Source: a virus. From it: a stretch of DNA of 34,012 nt. The DNA is taken from IMG/VR virus record IMGVR_UViG_3300033153_007378, positions 1-34,012 of that record; one strand, 5' to 3'. Below the pieces are notes generated by a model, which saw only the letters and a program-made list of their open reading frames with translations, was not told the DNA's origin and made no database searches. Below, piece by piece: positions 1 to 6,593 of the stretch (positions within the stretch are counted from its first letter, which is position 1; every line of letters begins with the position of its first letter). The position numbers and the translations under genes are program-made.

Positions 1-282
1 AACCCCATTTAAGCGCACCTCGTTCGCTATGATTTTCTCCATGCTTTCATGTGCGGCTTTATTCTCCTGGCGCAGCTCGTTATATTTAAGCTGCAAATCA
101 TCCCGTTTGTGCGCGACACTTTGAATCTCGTCTATCGCAATGCTCAACTCCTGGCGCAAGCGGTCGAGTTCATCCCGTAATTCGAGGAATAAAGACTTGG
201 CAAAAATACGGCCATCCTCATCCAGTACGTCTATAATCAAACTACAATGATCTTCTATAATTTCTTCCGTCAATCCGCTCAT
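1..282 (-). CDS. Coiled-coil protein, N-terminal part (gene crosses the contig join)
   Basis: This is the first 94 codons of a 226-residue gene whose remainder lies at 33500-33898. The start is ATG at 282, preceded by AAAGGA seven bases upstream. Reading through base 1 into 33898 keeps the frame exactly, so the gene is whole only on a circular or circularly permuted molecule. The protein is charged and helical, with recurring ELR(Q/D)E blocks (ELRDEL, NELRQEN, DELRQEN) that point to a long coiled coil. No enzymatic motif was seen. It follows a Cys-rich microprotein gene by 13 bases in the leftward operon. Function is unknown; a scaffold or host-interaction role is only a guess. Confidence 0.85.
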   Translation of the reverse strand, partial: MSGLTEEIIEDHCSLIIDVLDEDGRIFAKSLFLELRDELDRLRQELSIAIDEIQSVAHKRDDLQLKYNELRQENKAAHESMEKIIANEVRLNGV

Positions 283-295
283 GGCTGGTCCTTTG

Positions 296-463
296 TTAAT
301 GATCTGATGGTTTTTTATATCCATCATCATATCGGCTTGTATATGAATCACACTGGCATGGCTTAGTACAGCCACACCTGATGCACGTTCCCTGTTCGCT
401 TGGCGTGTAGCTATCGCACGCACATGGTTTTGAGCATCCACAATTTCTGCATGTCTCCATCAT
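296..463 (-). CDS. Metallothionein-like Cys-rich microprotein (55 aa)
   Basis: The 55-residue product is built from two 22-residue units, each holding CxxCGC(S/T)KPCxCDSYT, which gives ten cysteines in a tiny protein. The Cys spacing (CxxCxC and CxC) resembles bacterial metallothioneins more than an ordinary four-Cys zinc ribbon. An in-frame TTG exists at 490, but ATG 463 has AAGGA seven bases upstream and is preferred. It sits in the distal leftward operon among other Cys-pair proteins, 13 bases before the coiled-coil gene. Metal binding is inferred from the cysteines only; no family was recognised with certainty. Confidence 0.65.
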   Translation of the reverse strand: MMETCRNCGCSKPCACDSYTPSEQGTCIRCGCTKPCQCDSYTSRYDDGYKKPSDH

Positions 464-571
464 ACTTCCTTCCTTTGGCCCCGCGTCCAACGTATCTTTT
501 TCAATTTACTGGCCACGGTGGGCAGATACTTAGCTCCAGGTTGCTAGACGCGGGGCGCGTTCGTGGTTCAA

Positions 572-1138
572 TCAAAAATGGCCGGAGATATCTTCCAGGC
601 CGACTTTCACTTTCGCGCATAGCTCACGGATCTGATTGTATCGATTTCCCCGGATCACCTGGCGTTCGAATAGGAGCCTGTTGATGGTGGCCATATCATT
701 CCTGAGATCCTTCGCCATTTTCTTGGCAGATTCGTACTGCTTTGCAGCTCGCTCCATGTAAACCAGCTGATTGCTCTCCTCTCTATCCCTGTGTGCAATT
801 TCTCGAATCAGCTCCTGCGTGTCCGGCACGGCGACTCGTCGGACGGTGACGCTTGGTCCTTGCCTTTTCGTTCCACAGTGATTGCATGTCCACTCGTCTA
901 CCTGATCCGTCCAGATCACGAGATACCCCTTGTCCTGTGGGATGATCTCGACCTTCCTCGGAACTGTTGGTTGATCGTACATTTCGGCTCCTTTCTTGAA
1001 ATCGTGTCTGTGTATTTTACCTTCTGTGGTTGGAACGATCGCACAGCGACAATTCCATATATACTCAGCATCCAACGGGAAATCAGGTGGAAGTTCGAAA
1101 GGTTTATCCTTGGGTCGCTTCGGGATCTTCATGTCCAT
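572..1138 (-). CDS. Hypothetical protein with MuF-like Cys motif, CxxCG and helical tail (188 aa)
   Basis: No family was recognised for the whole protein. Residues 20-40 carry an aromatic DAEYIWNCRCAIVP stretch that resembles the last segment of MuF-type head morphogenesis proteins; compare IINCRCTVLP in the portal-MuF gene of this same genome. Near residue 85 lies CNHCG, half of a zinc ribbon. The C-terminal third is a charged helix, probably a coiled coil. The ATG at 1138 overlaps the preceding gene by ten bases, indicating translational coupling in the leftward operon. About 100 bases with no convincing gene separate it from the next gene downstream. Function is unknown. Confidence 0.7.
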   Translation of the reverse strand: MDMKIPKRPKDKPFELPPDFPLDAEYIWNCRCAIVPTTEGKIHRHDFKKGAEMYDQPTVPRKVEIIPQDKGYLVIWTDQVDEWTCNHCGTKRQGPSVTVRRVAVPDTQELIREIAHRDREESNQLVYMERAAKQYESAKKMAKDLRNDMATINRLLFERQVIRGNRYNQIRELCAKVKVGLEDISGHF

Positions 1139-1323
1139 TGCACCTCGTATTCCGGGCCGTCCATCTTCCGTTTCATTTCTTTCTTAAACTCCACGAGTGC
1201 ATCAATGTCATCCGGCCATAGCAATATAGGGGGCTCACAGTCAACGAATTCGAACGAATTCCCTCCCTGGTCGTGTTCCACCAGAATGCCCCCTGGTAAT
1301 CTTATTCTGGTTCGTTCACTCAC
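1129..1323 (-). CDS. Small hypothetical protein (64 aa, GTG start)
   Basis: The start is chosen at GTG 1323, with GGAGGAAAGG upstream and an eight-base overlap with the preceding stop. The frame stays open to 1371 but would then overlap the upstream gene much more. The product has an SERTRIRLPGG N-terminus, an acidic centre and a basic EFKKEMKRKMDGPEYEV end. No cysteine cluster, membrane segment or known motif was seen apart from one lone Cys. It is coupled by overlap with both neighbours, as expected of an operon gene. Function is unknown. Confidence 0.6.
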   Translation of the reverse strand: MSERTRIRLPGGILVEHDQGGNSFEFVDCEPPILLWPDDIDALVEFKKEMKRKMDGPEYEVQWT

Positions 1324-1612
1324 TTGCCCGCCCTTTCCTCCGGAACTTATCAGCGTGCTTGCAGGTTGCAAAATGCGAGAGCCCGGTATCCGGATCGACC
1401 GGCATCTGCATCTTGTTCTTGGTCTGCACGAAGATGATCCACTTGCCGCATTCGCAGAGCTTCGCTCCCACCATCGGGAACTCCCGCCAGTCGCGTTCTT
1501 TCTTATCAGCCAGCTTGTTGATGCGCTCTGAGAGTTCAGCCAGGATCACATGGGGACCATATTCCCTTTGCAGTTCTGCAATAATCCCCATGATTTTGAT
1601 TAAGTTAATCAC
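1316..1612 (-). CDS. Phage zinc-ribbon protein (98 aa)
   Basis: The GTG start at 1612 follows a near-perfect AAAGGAGGTG ribosome site. The N-terminal half is helical. The C-terminal half reads CECGKWIIF, then MPVDPDTG, then SHFATCKHADKFRRK. Conserved CxCG, PVD and SHF-TC-AD-FR positions recall a small zinc-ribbon family common in phage early regions, where the Cys pair and the later His/Cys ligate one zinc. That assignment rests on pattern memory, not a search. The upstream 53-aa gene stops inside this start (TGA within GTGA), so the two are translationally coupled. Nucleic-acid or protein binding is plausible. Confidence 0.72.
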   Translation of the reverse strand: MINLIKIMGIIAELQREYGPHVILAELSERINKLADKKERDWREFPMVGAKLCECGKWIIFVQTKNKMQMPVDPDTGLSHFATCKHADKFRRKGRASE

Positions 1613-1770
1613 GGATAATACACCTCCTTTGAATCATTGTGCTTTTCCGTGTGCTGCTTCGACGGGCCGATCGGCTTCAGCTCCAGCCAGGCGATCCAAC
1701 CGAGGACCACGAGGCCGATGACGATCAAGGCGATGGCGATTTTTATTTGTATCAGCAAGGTCCGTTCCAT
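1609..1770 (-). CDS. Single-span membrane microprotein (53 aa)
   Basis: ATG 1770 lies nine bases after GGAG. The preceding gene stops at 1776, and an alternative ATG at 1779 overlaps that stop. The product is one hydrophobic helix, roughly residues 5-30 (IAIALIVIGLVVLGWIAWLEL), followed by a short hydrophilic tail rich in Lys, His and Asn. The stop codon overlaps the GTG start of the zinc-ribbon gene. The size and single span would suit a small inhibitor or regulator of a host membrane protein. It lies far from the lysis genes and on the opposite strand, so a holin role is less likely. No family was recognised. Confidence 0.65.
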   Translation of the reverse strand: MERTLLIQIKIAIALIVIGLVVLGWIAWLELKPIGPSKQHTEKHNDSKEVYYP

Positions 1771-1775
1771 GATGA

Positions 1776-2069
1776 TCATCTCCGCATGTTTATTTTTTCG
1801 CTTTCTGGTGCTCTCACTGATGGGTCTGGTAACACATCAGCGACATTTTCTTTTTTCGCAAGCGCCATAATGCAATCCGTGCAGACGATCGAATAATCTT
1901 TGCCCATCTCTTTTGCCGGGTCCGCATAGACCACCACAGGCCCGAGCGAACTGTCTGCGAGGACAACCGCCGTTGAGTGCTTGAAGAACGGGCCGAGATC
2001 CTTTCCGCACGGGCCGTCGCAAAAATAGTGTGCCCGCTCTTTTTTCTCAGTGACTTTTTTAATTCCCAT
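1776..2069 (-). CDS. Small Cys-pair (zinc ribbon-like) protein (97 aa)
   Basis: ATG 2069 follows GGAGGGG with good spacing. Two Cys pairs, CDGPCG near residue 17 and CTDC near residue 63, sit about 45 residues apart and could bind one zinc. Between them is a segment rich in beta-forming residues (STAVVLADSSLGPVVVYAD), which suits a rubredoxin-knuckle ribbon. The C-terminus is basic and probably disordered. The stop at 1776 overlaps the alternative start of the next gene. Function is unknown; it belongs to the run of small Cys-rich proteins in this operon. Confidence 0.7.
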   Translation of the reverse strand: MGIKKVTEKKERAHYFCDGPCGKDLGPFFKHSTAVVLADSSLGPVVVYADPAKEMGKDYSIVCTDCIMALAKKENVADVLPDPSVRAPESEKINMRR

Positions 2070-2083
2070 TTTCCCCTCCGTTA

Positions 2084-2161
2084 TTAGCGCCCTGCGTCAC
2101 CGGCACCAGGTCTGATTTCATGCTTGCTTTTGACTGGTACCCCTAAGTCCAAAATTTCCAT
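2084..2161 (-). CDS. Possible micro-ORF (25 aa)
   Basis: In the 150-base gap between two genes, an ATG follows a purine-rich AGGAAGGAGGG tract and opens a 25-codon frame that ends in a double TAA just before the next ribosome site. The placement suits a leader or micro-gene. The peptide starting MEILDLGVPVK resembles nothing known to me, and the strongest part of the ribosome site is too close to the ATG. It may be no more than a spacer. Confidence 0.2.
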   Translation of the reverse strand: MEILDLGVPVKSKHEIRPGAGDAGR

Positions 2162-2219
2162 CCCTCCTTCCTGATCCAGGCCAGCAACGCGGGACACTGC
2201 TCCAAAACCACGAAACTAC

Positions 2220-2426
2220 TTATTCAAGGTCCATCTCACCCTGGTTCGGCTCCATCGTTACTGCGACATCCTGACCGTGGAGACGACCGGCCAACAGGAG
2301 GGCGTCCTCCTTGTATGGAATATCGAGCACGAGCTTGATGGATTTTCGAACATTCCCTCCCTTCTCGCTGCGAGAGTGGACCTGGACGCCCCCCACAGCG
2401 GCTTTGAATTGGACTGGTTTCGGCAT
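2220..2426 (-). CDS. Small hypothetical protein (68 aa)
   Basis: ATG 2426 is chosen because AGGAGGTGA lies six bases upstream; the frame stays open further but without a better start. The product begins MPKPVQFKAAVGGVQVHSR and looks like a small mixed alpha/beta domain, with a strand (KSIKLVLDIP), a helix (KEDALLLAGRLHG) and a strand (DVAVTME). It lies 30 bases after the coiled-coil recombination-block gene and is probably co-transcribed with it. No catalytic or metal-binding motif was seen. The family is not recognised. Confidence 0.7.
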   Translation of the reverse strand: MPKPVQFKAAVGGVQVHSRSEKGGNVRKSIKLVLDIPYKEDALLLAGRLHGQDVAVTMEPNQGEMDLE

Positions 2427-2456
2427 TGGATCACCTCCTCTCGGTTTTGATGTCAA

Positions 2457-3350
2457 TTATCGAACATTGACCTTCGTTTTCTTCTGGATCGCCAGGCCCA
2501 GGATCTTCGGCACCTCAATCCCTCGGTTGTACTGTGCCCTGATTTCTGCCATAACCGCGGAGCGTCTCACCTCAAGGAATTTCCCCGGCACTTTCTCGAT
2601 ATCAAGGACCGCGAAATCCCAATCGACCGTTGCCGTTGTTGACGCATGAGCGGTCTGGGTTTTCTGCAAAAACGGTTTCTGGATCTGTTCCTCTGCCTGT
2701 GTCACCTTATCAGCCTGGTCTAGCACCTGGTCGGCGATCTCCGGTGCCCCCATTTCTTCGAGCTTCTCCGCGTTTCGAAGGGCCTGCTCTTCTCGTTCTC
2801 GCCGTTCCCGCTCTAGGCGTTCCCGCTCTTTCCTTCGCTCTTCATCGAGCCATGCGGCCTGTCGCCTTCCGAGTGCTGCGTCTGCTTTCTCAAGCGGCAG
2901 CCGGATTTCGCGGCAATGGGCGTCAATGGCCGACGTGTATTTCTTGATCGGAGCGACGATTGATTTCCTGGTCTCTTCGAGGCTCTTCTTCAGCTGCCTC
3001 ATGCGCTTTCGGATCTCTGATGCCTCGTTATACTCGACCTGACTTGTGACCTGCTTCTCTTCAGCGATCACGATTGATCCGGCGATGCTCTTCTCGTATT
3101 GCATCAGCTCGACACTTTGTAACTGGATCACCGCCCGCCGGAGCACCCCGATGTATCGGCCATGCTCGTTCTTCCGGATCTCGTAGCTGTCACCGTCGGG
3201 GATATTGTAATGCAGCGAGGCCGGGTTCATCTCAAGGTGCTTGCCGTCCATCGAGCCGCCCTCGAAATAGACGCTCACCGATACCCGCTCCCCTTCGTTT
3301 GATGTCGATTCACCACATTGGGTTCGCTGTATATTCTCTTGTTCAGTCAT
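2457..3350 (-). CDS. Coiled-coil protein of phage recombination modules (297 aa)
   Basis: The start is set at ATG 3350, which has GGAGG six bases upstream and overlaps the nuclease gene by eight bases. Residues 1-80 form a separate domain with VSVYFEGGSMDG and YNIPDG. Residues 85-240 are a long charged helix with the family-like pattern of an APIKKYTSAIDA turn followed by LPLEKADAALGRRQ and an Arg/Glu coil. The last 60 residues (VDWDFAVLDIEKVPGKFL, then IPKILGLAIQKK) match the C-terminal signature, roughly 'vP.efl...gv.iPGl.i....', of phage coiled-coil proteins found beside annealing proteins and exonucleases. The biochemical role in that family is not established; context points to recombination or replication. 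Confidence 0.7.
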   Translation of the reverse strand: MTEQENIQRTQCGESTSNEGERVSVSVYFEGGSMDGKHLEMNPASLHYNIPDGDSYEIRKNEHGRYIGVLRRAVIQLQSVELMQYEKSIAGSIVIAEEKQVTSQVEYNEASEIRKRMRQLKKSLEETRKSIVAPIKKYTSAIDAHCREIRLPLEKADAALGRRQAAWLDEERRKERERLERERREREEQALRNAEKLEEMGAPEIADQVLDQADKVTQAEEQIQKPFLQKTQTAHASTTATVDWDFAVLDIEKVPGKFLEVRRSAVMAEIRAQYNRGIEVPKILGLAIQKKTKVNVR

Positions 3351-3903
3351 CTTGTTCCTCCTTCTTTGCAAACTCCCATCCTGGAATGATGTGCGAGAGC
3401 TTGCGTTCGATTTGTTTGTAACGCTTCCAGTCGATCACCTCGATCGGGATCTCCGGAAAGAACTTCCCCATCCGCCCGAGCGCCGTCTTGCTCCGCTTGT
3501 CCATCCAGCCCTTGAGCTCGTGGAAGGTGAAGTTTCGGTTGGAGTAGAGCAGCAGATAGTCCGGCGTGTAATTGGTAACGCCTCGGCTCACCGGAAACCA
3601 GAACGTACAGGGTTCATAGAGCCAGTTGACCAGCGGCGGAGAATCCTGGGAAACGATCCGCCGGCTGCGGAGCAGTTCCAAGAATCGTGCCCAGTTTGCT
3701 TCCCCTTTTGAGTTGAAATGAATCTCAGCAATTGGCTCCCTTGCTCTTGGCATTGGTGGACAGGCCAAGATCATTTTAGCGACATCCTGTTTCCACCGAT
3801 GGAATCCGTAGATGGATCGCCGGCCAGCCTGGGTGCCTTTTTTGCCCACCAGCAGCCCCGAGGTGTTCCTGCCTCGTTTAAAATGGGAGCCCGTCGTCGT
3901 CAT
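3343..3903 (-). CDS. DUF1064-like PD-(D/E)XK nuclease (186 aa)
   Basis: The product shows the DUF1064 pattern: FNSKGEANWARFLELL (Glu68), WLYEPCTFWFPVSRGVTNYTPDYLLL (Asp115) and FHELKGWMDKRSKT (Glu129, Lys131). E...D...ExK is the catalytic layout of PD-(D/E)XK/VRR-NUC-type nucleases, so DNA endonuclease or resolvase activity is likely. The first 35 residues are basic. ATG 3903 has AAAGGAG upstream; an ATG at 3909 is too close to it. It overlaps the SSB-tail gene upstream by 26 bases and the coiled-coil gene downstream by eight. That tight packing suits a DNA recombination module. Confidence 0.75.
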   Translation of the reverse strand: MTTTGSHFKRGRNTSGLLVGKKGTQAGRRSIYGFHRWKQDVAKMILACPPMPRAREPIAEIHFNSKGEANWARFLELLRSRRIVSQDSPPLVNWLYEPCTFWFPVSRGVTNYTPDYLLLYSNRNFTFHELKGWMDKRSKTALGRMGKFFPEIPIEVIDWKRYKQIERKLSHIIPGWEFAKKEEQDD

Positions 3904-4621
3904 ACTCATCTCCTTTCGTTTCCTCGGCACCGGCAGGAACGGGCACCGCTTCGCGATCCAGGGATGGATCGGTGGAAGGCTCGCGTTGGGCAGGACGAGG
4001 CGACGCCTCACTCCCTACCTTAGCCGAGGTTTTGTATTGTGGAAGCGGCAGTCCCTTGCCGCTCATCTTCTTGTACACACGCTCGAGCACACGGCTCACG
4101 ACGCCCATTGCCTGCTCGGGATCAGTCAGTTGGAACTCTGTCGGCTTCCCTTTGCCGTCTGCATCGTACTGGATCCACTTGTGGGTGTCGGGGCACCGAT
4201 AACTTTGGCGCACCTTTTTGCAGAGCTCGGCATACTTGCGCCGGTTGAAGTCTCGGACCTGGGCCTCCGTCTCGAGTACTGCGGTGGGCAACCGGAGATC
4301 ATCGGGCAGGTCAGTATATCTCTGCACCTTGAAACCACCGCGCCTGGAACGCTGCTGAAGGTACTCTCCGATCTCGCAAAGGCACGAGGCCATCGCCTCT
4401 CGCACCCGACCCTCCTTGTTCACGTAGGAATATCGCAGCAGCCCACCTTCATCGTTCCCGTCTCGTTTCACCCGACCGCCGCAGATGAGGCAGGCAACAT
4501 ACATCACTCTCGTGTGACGCCCATCGAGACTCCGGAGCTCGACCTCGTGCTCGTTCAAATCGGGATCCAGCTTTTCAAGCGGCTCCCTGCCTCTCTTTTT
4601 GGGTGATCCCTTTGCCTTCAA
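3878..4621 (-). CDS. Cys-containing protein with SSB-like acidic C-terminal tip (247 aa)
   Basis: The last residues are DEYDDDGLPF, strikingly like the DDDIPF tip with which bacterial SSB recruits RecQ, PriA, ExoI, RecO and others. A low-complexity Pro/Glu/Ala linker of about 45 residues precedes it, as in SSB. The N-terminal 150 residues do not read as a clear OB fold. They hold a CLICGG pair near residue 44 and a CLC near residue 80, and so may bind zinc. The start is TTG 4621 with AGGGGG seven bases upstream and a stop codon just before it. It lies between the replication initiator and the nuclease. It could be a divergent phage ssDNA-binding protein or an adaptor mimicking SSB. Confidence 0.65.
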   Translation of the reverse strand: MKAKGSPKKRGREPLEKLDPDLNEHEVELRSLDGRHTRVMYVACLICGGRVKRDGNDEGGLLRYSYVNKEGRVREAMASCLCEIGEYLQQRSRRGGFKVQRYTDLPDDLRLPTAVLETEAQVRDFNRRKYAELCKKVRQSYRCPDTHKWIQYDADGKGKPTEFQLTDPEQAMGVVSRVLERVYKKMSGKGLPLPQYKTSAKVGSEASPRPAQREPSTDPSLDREAVPVPAGAEETKGDEYDDDGLPF

Positions 4622-4635
4622 TCAATGGCCCCCTT

Positions 4636-5529
4636 TCAGTTTTTGAACAGTGAATCGGCCCCACGGCCGGAGTCCTCTGCGTGTTTGAGTTTCCGATATT
4701 TCAGAGCAGCGCCGCCCTCCATGATCCTGAAAAAATATCCGACGCCGATATCAATCCGGCCTTTCTGAAGCATTTCTTTGAAAAGCAGTGCTCCGATTGC
4801 CGCGTGCAGCGATGGATACTTTGAGAGTTTTTCGAGGAATTGCAGCCGGACAGACGGGCTCCGAGGATCGCCTTTTTGTGTTTTCATCAGGTGTTTGTAG
4901 ACCTCAAAGATCAGGTCCCGGTCCTCCTCATCGATCTCATCCAGGTCTATCGCCGCTGTGTAATGGTCGAGCAGGTATTGAATCCGCACTTCTCGTTCAT
5001 CGTCCGTCTGCGGTTCGGGCTCCTGAATCGTTTCACTCTCAAGCTCAAGTATCGGCTTCACAGGAGCCATCGCTCTTGTCGGCTCTTCGCCGATCTTGAG
5101 GCTATGGAAAAAGTCCATGATGTAGATGTTTCCAGAGACGCGCTCGTCGTTCTGGTAGATATCAAACCACTCCCGCCAAAACTCCCTAGCCTTGTACGTT
5201 GCCATGTAATCGCTTTTGATGGAGTTTGCGTTCTGCTCGGGCTTCCCGCCCTGTCTGAGCTTATAGAAGGTCCGCCGTTTGTTGAAGACGATTGCGAGCT
5301 CTTCGTCATAGCGAATCCCGTGCAGCCCCCGTTCAGCAACGATTCGCCGGGTTTCATCTATTGGAACAGAGGTGCGAAACGACGCCTCTTCGAGGGTTAC
5401 GATCCAGATCCCGCTAAGCCCCCGGTACCCGGTGATGAAATAGTACCAGAGGCATTTTTCTGCCGGCGACATTTTGAGCCACCAGAGCTTTTGATGCAGC
5501 GAATCGTAGATATCGGTTTTTGAAGGCAC
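4636..5529 (-). CDS. Replication initiator-like winged-helix protein (297 aa)
   Basis: Residues 1-90 fit the N-terminal DNA-binding domain of phage replisome organisers: a helix (SLHQKLWWLKMSPAEKCLWYYFITG), then SGIWIVTLEEASFRTSVP, then RIVAERGLHGIRYDEELAIVFN. The family pattern is 'W.d..f..Lsp.eKl.f.yl.t...sGi'. The middle is acidic and Gln/Pro-rich. The last 110 residues are helical and could load or contact a helicase. The start is GTG 5529 with GGGGAG five bases upstream. It lies ten bases after the Cas4-like gene. The candidate origin it would act on is about 5 kb away, at 10264. No polymerase or helicase gene was found, so host replication enzymes are probably recruited. Confidence 0.6.
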   Translation of the reverse strand: MPSKTDIYDSLHQKLWWLKMSPAEKCLWYYFITGYRGLSGIWIVTLEEASFRTSVPIDETRRIVAERGLHGIRYDEELAIVFNKRRTFYKLRQGGKPEQNANSIKSDYMATYKAREFWREWFDIYQNDERVSGNIYIMDFFHSLKIGEEPTRAMAPVKPILELESETIQEPEPQTDDEREVRIQYLLDHYTAAIDLDEIDEEDRDLIFEVYKHLMKTQKGDPRSPSVRLQFLEKLSKYPSLHAAIGALLFKEMLQKGRIDIGVGYFFRIMEGGAALKYRKLKHAEDSGRGADSLFKN

Positions 5530-5539
5530 ATCAACTCCC

Positions 5540-6538
5540 CTATTCTGTTATCCGCTGAACGTCAACCTTCCAATAACTGCCATCTTGGACCGTGTATCCA
5601 GACCTGGAAACCTCTTTGCCAGTAATGAGGAACGGGCCGATTGATATGTTTGTGAGCCCCTTGAATCGCTCCTTTTTCTTCTTCTCGAGGCGATTGTATT
5701 CGAGATGCAGCGGCTTCAACTCTTCAAGGCGTTCGAGCATCTCTATGACTTCGGGCTCATCAATGAAGATGATGCCATCGTTATTGAGAATATCCGGCAG
5801 GCAGTGCGCTCGGTATCGACAGTCGTTGCAGATCTCGGAATGGCCAACATTGTCATTGATACGATCCGGGATCTCCCCGGCTTCGATCGCTTTGTTTACC
5901 CGCCGGAGCTTCTCTTCGATCCCAACCCATCGCTCCGCATCGAACCAGATGACCAAGATCCGATAATCGCCGGATGAGATGTTACGGAGAATCAGGAAGC
6001 AGACCTCCGTCTCTTCGGCCTTCATGTAACAATGACACTGGTCGATGTATTTCCGATACCACTTTGACCCGTCCAGGTCCTCAACCGTCTGCATCTTGTC
6101 CCATTGATTTTCGACCATTGATTTGATCTCGCCCAGGATCGTGAGGGGCGCCCAAGAGGGAACCAGGATTCCATCGATCTTCCCAGAGACTTTCACCTGC
6201 TCGATCCAGGCCCGGCGCTGGATATGCTCGATCTCGCAACCGATTTCGGCAAATTCTGCCCGGGTGATTTTCTCCTGCTGGCTCCCCTCGTTCATCCGTT
6301 TGAGCCCTCGGATCGGAAACGGCTCTGCGGCCCCAGGCTCCTGCCGGTTGTACCAGAGCTGACGCTCGCAAGGGGAGTCGATGATGCTCGCCCAATGTGC
6401 GAATCGAGGTTCGGCCGAGCCCTTGCCCCATTGCTCTTGCTGTTGTTCCTCGCGGGAGTTCAGCCGGTGTTCAATCGTTTGGGCCAGTTGTTCGATTTCT
6501 TCTCTGCTCGCTGATGCGAGCTGCGCTTCGTGTGACAT
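5540..6538 (-). CDS. Cas4/RecB-like PD-(D/E)XK exonuclease with Fe-S cysteines (332 aa)
   Basis: The catalytic layout is visible: SGKIDGIL (Asp122), ILGEIKS (Glu137, Lys139) and a Q-(x)3-Y motif in DQCHCYM (Gln167, Tyr171). Cys57 in SPCERQLWY and the C-terminal trio Cys237, Cys240 and Cys246 (CNDCRYRAHC) match the four cysteines that hold the 4Fe-4S cluster of Cas4/AddB-like nucleases. About 80 C-terminal residues extend past the cluster. The ATG follows AGGAGG with standard spacing. Beside a candidate annealing protein, the most likely job is 5'-3' resection for phage recombination. No cas1 or CRISPR repeats are present, so a CRISPR adaptation role is not supported. Confidence 0.75.
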   Translation of the reverse strand: MSHEAQLASASREEIEQLAQTIEHRLNSREEQQQEQWGKGSAEPRFAHWASIIDSPCERQLWYNRQEPGAAEPFPIRGLKRMNEGSQQEKITRAEFAEIGCEIEHIQRRAWIEQVKVSGKIDGILVPSWAPLTILGEIKSMVENQWDKMQTVEDLDGSKWYRKYIDQCHCYMKAEETEVCFLILRNISSGDYRILVIWFDAERWVGIEEKLRRVNKAIEAGEIPDRINDNVGHSEICNDCRYRAHCLPDILNNDGIIFIDEPEVIEMLERLEELKPLHLEYNRLEKKKKERFKGLTNISIGPFLITGKEVSRSGYTVQDGSYWKVDVQRITE

Positions 6539-6593
6539 TTCGTTCCTCCTGTGGAGTCAGTATCATCAAACCGAATTTATTAAGTCCAGCCTC

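Noticed and set aside
791-1531. 246-codon plus-strand frame
   Set aside because: It crosses three overlapping leftward genes that each have good starts; composition is Cys/Ser/Phe-rich as expected for an antisense shadow.
3812-4606. 264-codon plus-strand frame
   Set aside because: Antiparallel to the SSB-tipped protein and the DUF1064 nuclease gene; no ribosome site and no known motif.
5540-6538. Cas4-like protein as part of a CRISPR adaptation system
   Set aside because: No Cas1/Cas2-like gene and no repeat-spacer array was found; the neighbours are recombination genes.
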